Below are positions 1-8,864 of a stretch of DNA of 64,000 nt, one piece after another (position 1 is the first letter of the stretch; every line of letters starts with the position of its first letter). A program made the position numbers and the translations under genes. The notes under the pieces are model-generated. The model did no database searches and had not been told where the DNA came from. It was given only the letters and a program-made list of their open reading frames with translations. Where the stretch lies: the NCBI GenBank assembly GCA_024695545.1, contig JAILHZ010000159.1:1-64000 (forward strand), read 5' to 3'. The DNA comes from Clostridiales bacterium (GTDB lineage: Bacteria; Bacillota_A; Clostridia; Saccharofermentanales; Saccharofermentanaceae).

Positions 1-141
1 GATGTATCTATGAAGCTACCGGAGATCTCTTCCTGTTCGTGGGAACGTGATCCAGGGGAATACTCCAAACACGAACTGCACCCGGAGATGTCCTTGTTGA
101 CGTGGTTTCGGACAGGAGTTCGATTCTCCTCGCCTCCACCA
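1..141 (+). ncRNA. ssrA: tmRNA, 3' portion (partial)
   Basis: This is the 3' end of transfer-messenger RNA, which rescues stalled ribosomes together with SmpB. The T-arm GGTTTCGGACAGGAGTTCGA and the closing TCGCCTCCACCA at 130-141 are the conserved tRNA-like end, with an encoded CCA. The tag reading frame and the 5' acceptor half lie outside the window. A strong intrinsic terminator follows about 30 bases downstream. smpB is not visible in this window. Confidence 0.95.
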
Positions 142-171
142 GATCGCAGTTTACGCTGCAAGCAAGAGAAA

Positions 172-201
172 AACCCGCAAATCTGATTTGCGGGTTTTTT
201 T
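172..201 (+). terminator. Intrinsic terminator of tmRNA
   Basis: Perfect 12-base inverted repeat (arms AACCCGCAAATC and GATTTGCGGGTT, one-base centre) followed by a T run. It lies 30 bases after the tmRNA CCA. It could also stop the convergent minus-strand gene that ends at 231. Confidence 0.9.
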
Positions 202-230
202 ATCAACAAATGAGTATTAATCGCTAAGGA

Positions 231-1370
231 TCAGACGCTGATATTGTCTTCTCTCTCGTAGAAAAGGATCATGTTCTCAGTCATTTTCCCGACTCTTGCC
301 GCAGTCTGCATATTCAGCTGCATTCCATCGATCAGAGGCTGTGCAACCTTTCCGATTCCACCGAAGATCTCAGGTGCCTCTTCCAGAGTATCTACAACGA
401 TCAGATGCTCTTTCTTATCATCCTTCGGAAGAAGCATCATGCTGTACCAGGCTTTCAGGATTCTCGGTTCACCCTTCATATGTTCCTTGAGAGCATCGAA
501 AAGCTCATGAGGAATGTTATCTTCCGTCGGAATCGCAATCATCATCGGTTGCTTCGGATCCAGTTTTTTCTCGGTAATATGGCTTTCCACCTTACGTTTA
601 TGCATCGCCAGTGCTTCGAGCAGCGTACGGGTGATGACAAAGCCTTCTGTTCTCGGGTTGATCAGGAGTCCATCCACAGGTGCCTGAGCCGTGATCGCCA
701 TAATACGGTCAAAATCCAGCGGCTGGATCAGTTTCTCGGGCAGGCCTTCCATGATCTCCAGTTCGTGACGGTCAGTAAACGCAGCCAGATAGTTCTTCCC
801 GCCGTTTCCGCGCAGAAGCGCAACACCGATCTTCGTCGGATCATCTTCATTTCCAGGCTGATGCATGCAGGGAGAAAGGAATTTCGCTTCTGTTGCAACA
901 CATTCCATTACCTTGCCCATAAACTCCTTATTTCCCTGAAATCTTTTCGTCTCACGGAGAAGACCGGTAAGATACGGATTAACAGGTTCTGTAGACGCAT
1001 CTTCTTCCGCTGTAAGAATATTAACTGAGGAAAGTACCTCATACTTCTCGACATCACCATGACGAAGTCCCTCAAGAACAACAGATACGTTCTCACCGAC
1101 TTCCGCCTTAGGGATCTTACTCATCAGCGTATCTTCAATACGTACGGCCTTTGTCTTAACGGATTTGTTATTCCGTCCGAGAAGGAAAAGCTCCTGACCT
1201 TCGGTGATCTCCGCGCCACGTACGTTACCGATCACAGAGACCTCCGTGGAAGTCATCGAGAGCACTTCTTCTACAAGGATCGTAAGAAAGGGGTACTGTA
1301 TCTCTTTAGTCTCCTTCTCGACCGGCTCGTTATTTCCCGCATTGCTGTTCTTTCTGTCAAATAAACCCAT
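231..1370 (-). CDS. SseB family protein with N-terminal beta-barrel-like domain
   Basis: The 379-residue product has two recognisable parts. Residues about 25-120 resemble a translation-factor domain-2-like beta barrel (ILVEEVLSM, GNVRGAEITEGQELFLLG). Residues about 130-370 match the SseB family N- and C-terminal domains (YLTGLLRETKR, FDALKEHM, KAWYSMMLLP). SseB proteins are named for enhanced serine sensitivity in E. coli; their biochemical role is unclear. The protein is probably cytoplasmic, as no signal peptide or membrane segment is seen. The ATG is preceded by AAGGAT. The gene lies 40 bases downstream of a lipoprotein gene, so the two are probably co-transcribed. Family assignment is fairly secure; function is unknown. 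Confidence 0.75.
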   Translation of the reverse strand: MGLFDRKNSNAGNNEPVEKETKEIQYPFLTILVEEVLSMTSTEVSVIGNVRGAEITEGQELFLLGRNNKSVKTKAVRIEDTLMSKIPKAEVGENVSVVLEGLRHGDVEKYEVLSSVNILTAEEDASTEPVNPYLTGLLRETKRFQGNKEFMGKVMECVATEAKFLSPCMHQPGNEDDPTKIGVALLRGNGGKNYLAAFTDRHELEIMEGLPEKLIQPLDFDRIMAITAQAPVDGLLINPRTEGFVITRTLLEALAMHKRKVESHITEKKLDPKQPMMIAIPTEDNIPHELFDALKEHMKGEPRILKAWYSMMLLPKDDKKEHLIVVDTLEEAPEIFGGIGKVAQPLIDGMQLNMQTAARVGKMTENMILFYEREDNISV

Positions 1371-1410
1371 TGTTTCTTCTATCCTTTTCTTTTATTTCTG
1401 TTCGGATGGA

Positions 1411-2514
1411 TCATTTTCCGAAGTCAACTTCTTTCTTAATTACAGTATCCCACAGGACCTTGATACCCTTGTCCTTATCTGTCAAGGTACTCGCCTTGAG
1501 CGGAATCGACGCAAGTTTGATCTTCATCGGATCAAGATTTGCATCTTCAATGACTTTTCTCTCAATATAAAACTCAGTAGTGATCCTGCTATAAGGCGGA
1601 ATATAGATTGATTGAGTACCCGGCTCAAAGACTACCTTATCAAGTGTGATCTGACCATCATCCAGCTGCAATCTGACATAATCCGACGTCTTATTGATGA
1701 ATGTATACAGGATGCGGAATCTCGAGTCCGTCAAATCAAAACCATCAATAAGAAATTCTGCGCCCTCACTGTCATATACGATCTCAGATGTAGGACCCGG
1801 AACATAGTCTTCATAGTGGTATGCATCCTCGCCCTGAGGGAAGATGTTTACGGGAATATAGTTAAGTTCATTTACAGGGTCAGCAAGAACCACATGATTT
1901 GTATTACCATACGGAATACCAAGTATCAAAAACGACAGTCGCGTCGGGATCTTTGTATTGTCATGATTCTTGAAAACAGACGAGTAATTGGTAACATCGT
2001 CGAGCACCTTATGCGGCTCAATTGTATTCGTATAGAAATAATAATCAGTACACTCATTATCCAGCACAGGATTCTTAAGATGTATTGAAAATGAATTGTC
2101 TGTCTTATTCTCAAACTGGGAAGTCAGAACATAACCATCTGCAGTAAGCTCGGCGCTGACGATCGTAAAACGGAAGTATTCGTTATCTACGATCGTTGCA
2201 TTCTCAAGAGGTCCGCTGTAATAGCCATCCACATCATTGGTCAGTCCGAGAGCGCTCTGCGCAACCGGAATCGGAGTCGGCGTAGGAACAGGAACATTTT
2301 CTGCAAAGATCGAACCGTCGCTGATGAACTGATCAAGCGATCTGACATCCATCTGAAAAACAGATGGATTACCGGTTATCTCACTGCTTTCATCCGTCTC
2401 ATCAGACTCTTCCGGTTCTGTAGCGCTTCCCTTACGGCGAAGCTTGCAGGATGGAAGGATCATCAGGAAACAAAGCATGAAGGATATAATGGCAATGAGT
2501 CTGTGCTTCTTCAC
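1411..2514 (-). CDS. Lipoprotein of unknown function
   Basis: The 367-residue product starts with a lipoprotein signal peptide: positive MKKHR, a hydrophobic stretch, and the lipobox LPSC, so it should be tethered to the outer face of the membrane. A Ser/Glu/Thr-rich acidic linker follows (about residues 31-60), then a mostly beta-type globular region with two similar-looking halves (FRFTIVSAEL and FRILYTFINKTSDYVRL). That suggests an Ig-like or DUF4352-like fold, but I cannot name the family. The start is GTG at 2512-2514, chosen because GGAGG lies 7 bases upstream and the signal peptide begins there. It sits between an amidase-like gene and an SseB-like gene on the same strand. Confidence 0.7.
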   Translation of the reverse strand: MKKHRLIAIISFMLCFLMILPSCKLRRKGSATEPEESDETDESSEITGNPSVFQMDVRSLDQFISDGSIFAENVPVPTPTPIPVAQSALGLTNDVDGYYSGPLENATIVDNEYFRFTIVSAELTADGYVLTSQFENKTDNSFSIHLKNPVLDNECTDYYFYTNTIEPHKVLDDVTNYSSVFKNHDNTKIPTRLSFLILGIPYGNTNHVVLADPVNELNYIPVNIFPQGEDAYHYEDYVPGPTSEIVYDSEGAEFLIDGFDLTDSRFRILYTFINKTSDYVRLQLDDGQITLDKVVFEPGTQSIYIPPYSRITTEFYIERKVIEDANLDPMKIKLASIPLKASTLTDKDKGIKVLWDTVIKKEVDFGK

Positions 2515-2526
2515 TTTGACGCCTCC

Positions 2527-2545
2527 GAATCAGTTTAACTGATTC
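2527..2545. promoter_or_regulatory. 19-base perfect palindrome ahead of lipoprotein gene
   Basis: GAATCAGTT and AACTGATTC flank a single central base. The palindrome sits in the 65-base gap after the amidase-like gene, directly next to the GGAGG of the lipoprotein gene. No T run follows, so it looks more like an operator or leader hairpin than a terminator. No regulator can be named. Confidence 0.4.
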
Positions 2546-2579
2546 ATTTTACCACAAAACAAGGAAGCGCAACAACGAC

Positions 2580-3947
2580 TCAGTTCTTCGCCATTGTCGA
2601 GATAAACTCCGCGATTGCCTGGCACTCCTTATACTGATACTCAGCATCCAGGAGCTTTGCTTCATCATCACTGTTAGACAGATAGCCCATACGGATCATA
2701 AATGAAGGAACGGAATTTGCCCAGTTCAGGCCGCTGTAATTTCCGCTTGCCTTACATCCGTTAAAAGCACTGCCTGTATGTGTCTCGAATGCTTTTCCGA
2801 GTTTCTCGCCCCATGCCTGGAGTGAGGATGCATAAGTACCGGATGAAGGAACGATAACCTCACAGCCGCTGGTCTTAGAATCATTGGCCGCGTTACAGTA
2901 TAGACGGATAAAAACATCAGGCTTGCGGGAAACCGCGAATTCAGCTCTTTCCTTATTGGAAATATCAACATCATTCGTTTCACGGGTGAGATACACCTCA
3001 CATCCGAGAGATTCAAGATATTCTCTAAGAAGCAGCGCAGTCTGGAGATTGATCTCAGACTCATCAGTTCCTGTAGAAACGCCCACATAACCCTGAGCTG
3101 ACTTATCCTTTGAACCTCCCATCGAGGAGGACATCACTTCAGGATCAGTATTCGCAACCGCCTGATGACCCGGATCAATAACTACACAATAACCGGTAAG
3201 CGAAGGTCCGCCAGCCGGGAAAGGAGTTACGGAAGGTGTGGGTGTTGCTTCGGGAGCTGTAGTCTCTGTTGATGTAGACTCAGTCTGTTCCGAAGTTGTT
3301 GTCGTCTGCGATGTGCTCGGCAGTGTTGTCGTTGTCACAGAAGTACTGCTTGCCGATGAATTCTTAGACTTTGAAGGCCAGTGTGTAATTGCATAAAAGA
3401 TACCCATCCCGATGGCGACAACCAGAAGGATCAGTGTGGTTGCCAGAATGATCGATACACGTCTTCTCTTTGCCGCAAGACGCTGGTCACGTATTCTTCT
3501 TGCCTGAGAGGACGCAGCAGGTCTTCTTGCAGGAGTATGAGCAGAGTCAGATGGACGGCGGGCAGGTTCAGATGCACGCTTCTGCATTTCTCTTGCTGTA
3601 GCCGGTGCTACACGTGCCGCAGGTGCTTTAGGTGTTTCTTTTTGAGCAGCAGGTGTCTGAGATTTCATCTCAGAATTAATAACATTCGCAGAAACTGTCT
3701 TCGGAGTTTCCATAGGAACAGCCGGTGCCTGCGGTCTCGGAGCCTCTTTAGGGGCGGACGGCGCAATTTGTTTCGGTGCTCCTGAAGTCGGGACTCGACG
3801 GATCTCACTCATAAGAGACGACAGATCAAGAGGCTGCTGTTCCTCCTGAATCTCCTTTTTCTGATTCATCAGGTCACTAAGATCCGGTACACCTTTCTCA
3901 CGCGGTCTATCCGATCTGAAATTTGGTCTTTCATCTGCACTGTTCAT
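2580..3947 (-). CDS. Membrane-anchored Amidase_3-like protein, probably catalytically degenerate
   Basis: The 455-residue product has a long Pro/Ala/Lys-rich cytoplasmic N-terminus (about 1-160), one membrane segment (about 166-188, IILATTLILLVVAIGMGIFY), a Thr/Ser linker (about 195-240), and an extracellular Amidase_3 domain (about 250-453). Family members are zinc N-acetylmuramoyl-L-alanine amidases. The first ligand motif VIDPGH and a Glu in DESEIN are present. The usual S-I-H-A-N is R-L-Y-C-N here, losing a zinc His, and the usual catalytic Glu before GFLSN is Arg (MIRMGYLSN). Activity is therefore doubtful; it may bind peptidoglycan or regulate another amidase. The ATG at 3947 has GAGG 8 bases upstream and is preferred over the in-frame TTG at 3953. 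Confidence 0.8.
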   Translation of the reverse strand: MNSADERPNFRSDRPREKGVPDLSDLMNQKKEIQEEQQPLDLSSLMSEIRRVPTSGAPKQIAPSAPKEAPRPQAPAVPMETPKTVSANVINSEMKSQTPAAQKETPKAPAARVAPATAREMQKRASEPARRPSDSAHTPARRPAASSQARRIRDQRLAAKRRRVSIILATTLILLVVAIGMGIFYAITHWPSKSKNSSASSTSVTTTTLPSTSQTTTTSEQTESTSTETTAPEATPTPSVTPFPAGGPSLTGYCVVIDPGHQAVANTDPEVMSSSMGGSKDKSAQGYVGVSTGTDESEINLQTALLLREYLESLGCEVYLTRETNDVDISNKERAEFAVSRKPDVFIRLYCNAANDSKTSGCEVIVPSSGTYASSLQAWGEKLGKAFETHTGSAFNGCKASGNYSGLNWANSVPSFMIRMGYLSNSDDEAKLLDAEYQYKECQAIAEFISTMAKN

Positions 3948-4093
3948 AGGCAAACCTCTTCAAACACAAGTCTTCAGCATAGATTCTAACACAGCGCATG
4001 TAGCATCTTATTTACATCTTTGCGTAGTATTTATTACAGATTGAGTCCAATCACCGCGGATCGGCCGTCTATCGAAAAATGTGTAAAAATGTT

Positions 4094-4122
4094 TTGAATT
4101 CCTGAAAAATATCGTATAGAAT
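4094..4122 (+). promoter_or_regulatory. Sigma-A-type promoter for the UGM-like gene
   Basis: -35 TTGAAT (4094-4099), 17-base spacer, -10 TAGAAT (4117-4122), about 30 bases before the GTG start at 4153, in AT-rich DNA. Confidence 0.65.
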
Positions 4123-4152
4123 TATATTACTTTTGTATAAGGGGAAGTTTTT

Positions 4153-5304
4153 GTGGTAAAGAAAGATGCTTTAGTTATCGGCCTCGGGATTTCCGGGTGC
4201 GCGGCAGCTCGTCTTTTGGCGGAGTCGGGCTATTCCGTAACCTGTTTTGAGGCGGATTCCCATATCGGCGGTTCTCTCTTTGAGGATGTACGTCCGAACG
4301 GCATCCGTGTGCAGACACGCGGTCCGCAGATCTTCCACACTGACAGCGAGAACACTTATCAGTTTATAAAGCGGTTCGGTTCTTTTTTCCCGTACCGCCA
4401 CCGTGTCTTTCTCTCATGTCAGAACAAGCTCGTTCCCCTTCCGCTCAATGCGAATTCTCTTAAAGCACTCTTCGGAGTTAAGCAGGCAGAAGCCCTTTTA
4501 TCCCGGATCTCTTCTGCTTTTCCGGACGAACGGAGAATTTCCGTTGACCGCCTGATCGACTGTCATGATGCAAAACTGATCGACCTTGGACGTTTTATGA
4601 TCGAGAATATTCTCACATTGGACATCAACCACAAGGAAGGCAGTTCTTTTGCCCCGGCGGATGACTCCTATATGAATGATGCTTATGTCGATATCGGAAG
4701 CGATGACTGTTACTATACGGACAGTATTCAGGCTATGCCGATGCAGGGATTCATGTCAGTTATGGAGCACATGATCGACCATCCTGCGATCAATGTCTAT
4801 CTGAATACTAATGCTCTGTCAAGGATCTCCATCCACCAGGATGAATCTACTGTGCTTCTCGACGGCGTACCTTTCCATGGACCGATCATCTATACACCCG
4901 CTCTCGACAAACTTTTCAAGTTCTGTTACGGAGCACTTCCCTATCGCGAAGGAAGAGTCTCCTTTAAGGATATAAAGACAGATTTTCAGAACGACTGCGC
5001 CGTGATCCTCTCACCTAAGGATAAGGAAACTATCCGTATTTCCGAGAGCAAATACATGACGCTTCAGAATATCGAAGGACATACTACCCTTTGTCTGGAA
5101 TCCCCATACGTATCCGCATCCAGAGGAAATATAGAACCCTTTGAGCCGGCTATTTCTGAGGAGAGTCTGAAGCTGTATGGAAAATACGCAGATCTTGTGA
5201 AGTCCTGTCCTTCGATCCATCCGCTCGGGCGCATTGCCTGCTTCCGGAATCTCTCTATCGCAGAGAGCATCGAGCAGGCGATCGAAGTTATCTCCCGTTT
5301 CTAA
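4153..5304 (+). CDS. UDP-galactopyranose mutase-like flavoprotein
   Basis: The 383-residue product has an N-terminal FAD-binding Rossmann motif (GLGISGCAAARLLAE, then the acidic strand end in CFEADSHIGG) and follows the UDP-galactopyranose mutase pattern: GPQIFHT near residues 57-63, a proline-rich LVPLPLN stretch, YGALPYREGR, and a C-terminal GRIACFRNLSIAESIEQAI block. UGM converts UDP-galactopyranose to UDP-galactofuranose for cell-surface glycans. Length is normal. The family's usual GPHIFHT has Gln in place of the His, and the C-terminal FAD-contact region is divergent, so activity is not certain. The GTG start is preceded by AAGGGGAAG. No galactofuranosyltransferase or polysaccharide gene lies nearby. 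Another FAD-dependent amine oxidase-like enzyme is a less likely alternative. Confidence 0.75.
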   Translation: MVKKDALVIGLGISGCAAARLLAESGYSVTCFEADSHIGGSLFEDVRPNGIRVQTRGPQIFHTDSENTYQFIKRFGSFFPYRHRVFLSCQNKLVPLPLNANSLKALFGVKQAEALLSRISSAFPDERRISVDRLIDCHDAKLIDLGRFMIENILTLDINHKEGSSFAPADDSYMNDAYVDIGSDDCYYTDSIQAMPMQGFMSVMEHMIDHPAINVYLNTNALSRISIHQDESTVLLDGVPFHGPIIYTPALDKLFKFCYGALPYREGRVSFKDIKTDFQNDCAVILSPKDKETIRISESKYMTLQNIEGHTTLCLESPYVSASRGNIEPFEPAISEESLKLYGKYADLVKSCPSIHPLGRIACFRNLSIAESIEQAIEVISRF

Positions 5305-5319
5305 GAAGATTTAAGCGCT

Positions 5320-6762
5320 TTACTCTTCCGAATTCCTGGTATGAACAGAAACCGGTACATCTTCCGGTCTCTGCATAGAAACACGGAAGTAAACATTCTC
5401 ATCGCACTTGACATTAACTTTCAGGCGGACAGAACCGGTCGTGTCAACATTAGCCAGATCAAGATATGCCGAGAGGTCAGAAGCAGACAGATTATCCACG
5501 ACATTCTTACGACCGACAATTCGTACCGTTACGTTCTGCATCGGGTACTCTGTCGCCAGATTCTTCTCTTCCATGATCTGGGCATTCTCATACTGCAGCT
5601 GCAGTGTAAAAGTTCTTTCTGTAACCGGATTGGTCGTTACCTGGATATACATCCAGAGCATCAGCGAGAACAGGAAAGAAATCAGAAGCAGCAGTGCGTT
5701 TCTTGCACGCTTGCCCTTCTTTGCTGTCTTTCTCTTTCTGGCAACGACCGGTACCGTCTCATCATCTCTCTCGTCATCTGCATCATCGCGGGAAGAGGCA
5801 GCTACCGAAAAAGCAGTAACCGGCTCAGAAGCGGATGCTGCAGCGATCTTGGCCTTCTTGCCGTTCTTCTTGTTATGCTTCTTAACACGGATAGCAAGTT
5901 TACCGGTCGTTCCTCCGGTGATACCGAGAAGATAGAACAGATTCTTGCGAAGATCAGCACCGTCTTTCATCTCATAGAGCGTACCATCAACAGCAACAGA
6001 GATCGTTCCTCGTTCTTCTGAAACAACAACTGCTACCGTATCACCGATCTCGCTGGCGCCTACCGCAGCTCTGTGACGGGTGCCATATCGTTCGATCATA
6101 TGGAACGTCTCTGACAGCGGCACATGGCATCTGGCCGCAATGATCCTTCCGTCACGGATCAGAAGCGCACCGTCATGCATAGGCGATCCTTTATAGAAAA
6201 TAGACTGAAGCATAGAATTCGTAACGGAGGAATCCAGACGGACAACATTCTCCTGCTTCAGGAGCTCCGAAAGCTTCGTCGATCTTTCCAGAAGCATGAT
6301 CGCACCGGTATACGTCTTACTCATCTCCGTACATGCCTTGACGATCTCATCGACCATCGTGACATAACGGAGCTGATCGTCCGAGTCATCATTTAAGATT
6401 ACATTCGAAAACGAAGAGAAAGATTTCAATCCTACCGTCTCCAGAGCATGACGGAGTTCCGGCTGGAAGATTACGACGAACAGGATCGCAATGATATAGA
6501 GCAGTTTATTGAAAATGAAACCGACCATTTCCAAGCCGAGGAAACTGCAGAACAGTACAAATACCAGAATAAGCAGAACACCCTTCAGGAGCTGCCATGC
6601 ACGTGTATCACGGATGATCTTGAGTATCTCATAGAGAATAAAAGTAACCAGGAGAATGTCGATCACATAGCGAACCAGGTCCAGCGGCCCGCCAAAAAAC
6701 ATATAACCGCTGTCCAAACTGGAAAAGACTTCACGGATAAATCCTGTGAAATTCTCGAACAT
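5320..6762 (-). CDS. cdaA: Diadenylate cyclase CdaA fused to a YbbR domain
   Basis: The 480-residue product begins with three membrane helices (about 31-50, 58-80, 84-100) and a DAC/DisA_N domain (about 105-285) carrying the DGA motif (197-199) and RHR motif (229-231), both required to make c-di-AMP from two ATP. After a charged linker (about 290-352) there is a further membrane helix (about 354-376) and about 100 residues resembling one YbbR repeat (FTLQLQYENAQIMEEKNL, VTVRIVGRKNVVDNL). CdaA is normally about 270 residues and is encoded beside a separate YbbR protein (CdaR) and glmM. Here the cyclase and a shortened CdaR-like regulator are one polypeptide, and glmM is not adjacent. The start ATG opens the usual CdaA N-terminus. 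Confidence 0.9.
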   Translation of the reverse strand: MFENFTGFIREVFSSLDSGYMFFGGPLDLVRYVIDILLVTFILYEILKIIRDTRAWQLLKGVLLILVFVLFCSFLGLEMVGFIFNKLLYIIAILFVVIFQPELRHALETVGLKSFSSFSNVILNDDSDDQLRYVTMVDEIVKACTEMSKTYTGAIMLLERSTKLSELLKQENVVRLDSSVTNSMLQSIFYKGSPMHDGALLIRDGRIIAARCHVPLSETFHMIERYGTRHRAAVGASEIGDTVAVVVSEERGTISVAVDGTLYEMKDGADLRKNLFYLLGITGGTTGKLAIRVKKHNKKNGKKAKIAAASASEPVTAFSVAASSRDDADDERDDETVPVVARKRKTAKKGKRARNALLLLISFLFSLMLWMYIQVTTNPVTERTFTLQLQYENAQIMEEKNLATEYPMQNVTVRIVGRKNVVDNLSASDLSAYLDLANVDTTGSVRLKVNVKCDENVYFRVSMQRPEDVPVSVHTRNSEE

Positions 6763-6853
6763 GATGCTTCCCCTTCCGTATCGATTTCTCTTAATTATAT
6801 CACATAACTATTTGAGATGGCGAATAACACCGAGTCAGGGCAGGAAGCCCAAT

Positions 6854-7528
6854 TCAAACTTCACCGAGTTCTTTTCGAAGAGATGCGATATCCGGAAGCT
6901 CAACCGTCCGTCCCGCGACCCTGATCTTCCCTTCTTTCTCCATCAGCGTAAGTTCTCTTGAGAAACTCGGGCGCGGGATGGAAAGGAACTTGGCGATCAC
7001 TTCTTTGGATACAGGAAGAATTACACGTTCCGGTTCCGAAACGTCATAGAGAGACAGAAGATAAAACGAGATCTTCTGTCTTACCGTCTTAAGGGAAAGC
7101 AGAGTGATCCGCTGGTCCTGCGCTTTCATCCTCCGGAAAAGCACCTGAAGATAATTGTCTTTTAAGACCGGGTATTGATCCATCATATCCGAAAGCTGAT
7201 CGACGGCGATTGTGATAATGACCACATCCGAGACCGCCTCGAGCGTGTTTGAGTATCTCCCCTCTTTTTCAAAAACAAGTTCTTCTCCGAAACAGTCTCC
7301 GGGAGCAAGAAGGCGGATCGTAGAGTATTCTCCGGCGGGCGTATATTTCTGCACAGCCGCCACACCCTCGGTCACGATATATAAAGACTTACAGACATCT
7401 CCTTCAGAAACGATCAGTTCACCGCGAGCCCATTTCTTCATACGGGTCAGTGAAAGAACTGCTTCCTTGACCTGATCATCAAGTCCATTCAGCAATGGAA
7501 GGTCCATGTCTTTTCTCTCCTGTTTCAT
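6854..7528 (-). CDS. Crp/Fnr family transcriptional regulator
   Basis: The 224-residue product has an N-terminal cyclic-nucleotide-binding-type jelly roll (about 15-130; ELIVSEGDVCKSLYIVTEG and LLAPGDCFGEE), a long dimerisation helix, and a C-terminal winged helix (about 150-215; VSKEVIAKFLSIPRPSFSRELTLMEKEGKI). It should be a DNA-binding sensor-regulator. I see no four-cysteine iron-sulfur cluster pattern of Fnr, so the effector is unknown. Its ATG overlaps the nagA stop as ATGA, indicating translational coupling and suggesting a role in controlling amino-sugar or cell-wall-recycling genes, possibly its own operon. Confidence 0.88.
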   Translation of the reverse strand: MKQERKDMDLPLLNGLDDQVKEAVLSLTRMKKWARGELIVSEGDVCKSLYIVTEGVAAVQKYTPAGEYSTIRLLAPGDCFGEELVFEKEGRYSNTLEAVSDVVIITIAVDQLSDMMDQYPVLKDNYLQVLFRRMKAQDQRITLLSLKTVRQKISFYLLSLYDVSEPERVILPVSKEVIAKFLSIPRPSFSRELTLMEKEGKIRVAGRTVELPDIASLRKELGEV

Positions 7529-8709
7529 ACTCCCGTCTCCTTTATCGGCTTATCGGGATCAGCTTCCGCAACCAGTTTCCCCTTTACGAACACTTTCCTT
7601 ACACGGTACTGACTGTCCAGGGCAACCATATCCGCACATTTCCCGATCTCGAGTGTGCCTGTTTCATTCTCAATATGAAGAACTCGCGCAGGATTCAGCG
7701 TACATGCCTTTAAAGCCGTACGAAGCGGCATTCCCATCTTAAGGAGATTGAGAAAACACGTATGGATATCCGTAGTGGATCCGGCGAGCCGTCCGTTACC
7801 GAAGTCAGTGCGTCCGGCTATGACTCGGACCATTGTTCCTCCCAGAGAATACTCGCCGTCCGGCATTCCCGCCGCACGCATCGCGTCTGAAACCGCAACC
7901 GCACGGTCTTCCCCAAGCGAAGCCAGAGCGATCTTCAGTACCGACGGGTGTACATGCATCCTATCACAGATCAGCTCACAGGTAACATCAGGATCTTCCA
8001 AAAGCGCCCCCACACTTCCCGGTTCGTGATGGGAAAGTGGATTCATCGCATTGAAAAGATGCGTTCCATGAGAGATCCCTGCCCGTATCGCATTCCTGCA
8101 GCACTCATAAGTCGATGCGGTATGCGCCGCAGAAAGAACATACTTATCTTTCATACGGGAAATGAAATCAATGGCGCCGGGAAGCTCCGGTGCAATATCG
8201 ATAATGGAGATCAGGTCATCAGAAAAACCGCTCAGTATTTCTTCAATATAGTCTGAAGAAGGATCGAGCGCATATTCCGTATTCTGTACACCGCATTTCT
8301 CTTTCGAGAGAAACGGACCCTCCAGGCGGACACCGAGCATCCTTGCCCCGCAGGGCTCTTCTCTTCGGAAATGGTCAGCGGCAATAAGGACCCGGATCAC
8401 ATCCTCCTTCGGAATCATCATGGTCGTAGGACAGAAGGATGTCACGCCTTTTCTCGCAAGAAAAGAAGCAACCGTCTGAAAGCTCTCCACGTTACCGTCG
8501 GAAATATCCGCGTCCATGGCGCCATGAATATGAAGATCAATAAAACCCGGGATCAGGATCAAGCCCGACAGATCATATTCCTCTTCATCTGCGGGAACCG
8601 AAAGGACTTCTTTCGCGATAGCGGTGATCCTGCCGTTATCTGCGGTCAGAGTCATATCCTTCAGAATCGAAAAGGACGCATCCACAATATCCACGTGATT
8701 CAGGCGCAT
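7525..8709 (-). CDS. nagA: N-acetylglucosamine-6-phosphate deacetylase
   Basis: This amidohydrolase converts GlcNAc-6-phosphate to glucosamine-6-phosphate plus acetate, in use of amino sugars and recycled cell wall. The HIHGAMD metal-binding motif, EGPFLSKEKCGV, AAHTASTYECC, THLFNAM and the late DAMRAAGMPDGEY motif are all in family order. The reading frame is open upstream to 8838, but the start at 8709 (394 aa) is preferred: AGGAT lies about 10 bases before it and the extra N-terminal residues are Arg/Cys-rich and unlike the family. nagB is not adjacent. The gene is coupled by a 4-base overlap to the downstream Crp-type regulator. Confidence 0.93.
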   Translation of the reverse strand: MRLNHVDIVDASFSILKDMTLTADNGRITAIAKEVLSVPADEEEYDLSGLILIPGFIDLHIHGAMDADISDGNVESFQTVASFLARKGVTSFCPTTMMIPKEDVIRVLIAADHFRREEPCGARMLGVRLEGPFLSKEKCGVQNTEYALDPSSDYIEEILSGFSDDLISIIDIAPELPGAIDFISRMKDKYVLSAAHTASTYECCRNAIRAGISHGTHLFNAMNPLSHHEPGSVGALLEDPDVTCELICDRMHVHPSVLKIALASLGEDRAVAVSDAMRAAGMPDGEYSLGGTMVRVIAGRTDFGNGRLAGSTTDIHTCFLNLLKMGMPLRTALKACTLNPARVLHIENETGTLEIGKCADMVALDSQYRVRKVFVKGKLVAEADPDKPIKETGV

Positions 8710-8864
8710 AAGTCTTTGATCCTTCCCGTTCCTTCCATACTTCAGTTTCATTTTACATCCAAAAGCACTCGACGGGCAACCGCGCCGGATCCGCCGCTTC
8801 CTATCGCAAACGTGGCATTTTTCTTCACGAAAAGGCACATTTTTGCATTTTTACGAAAATCCAT

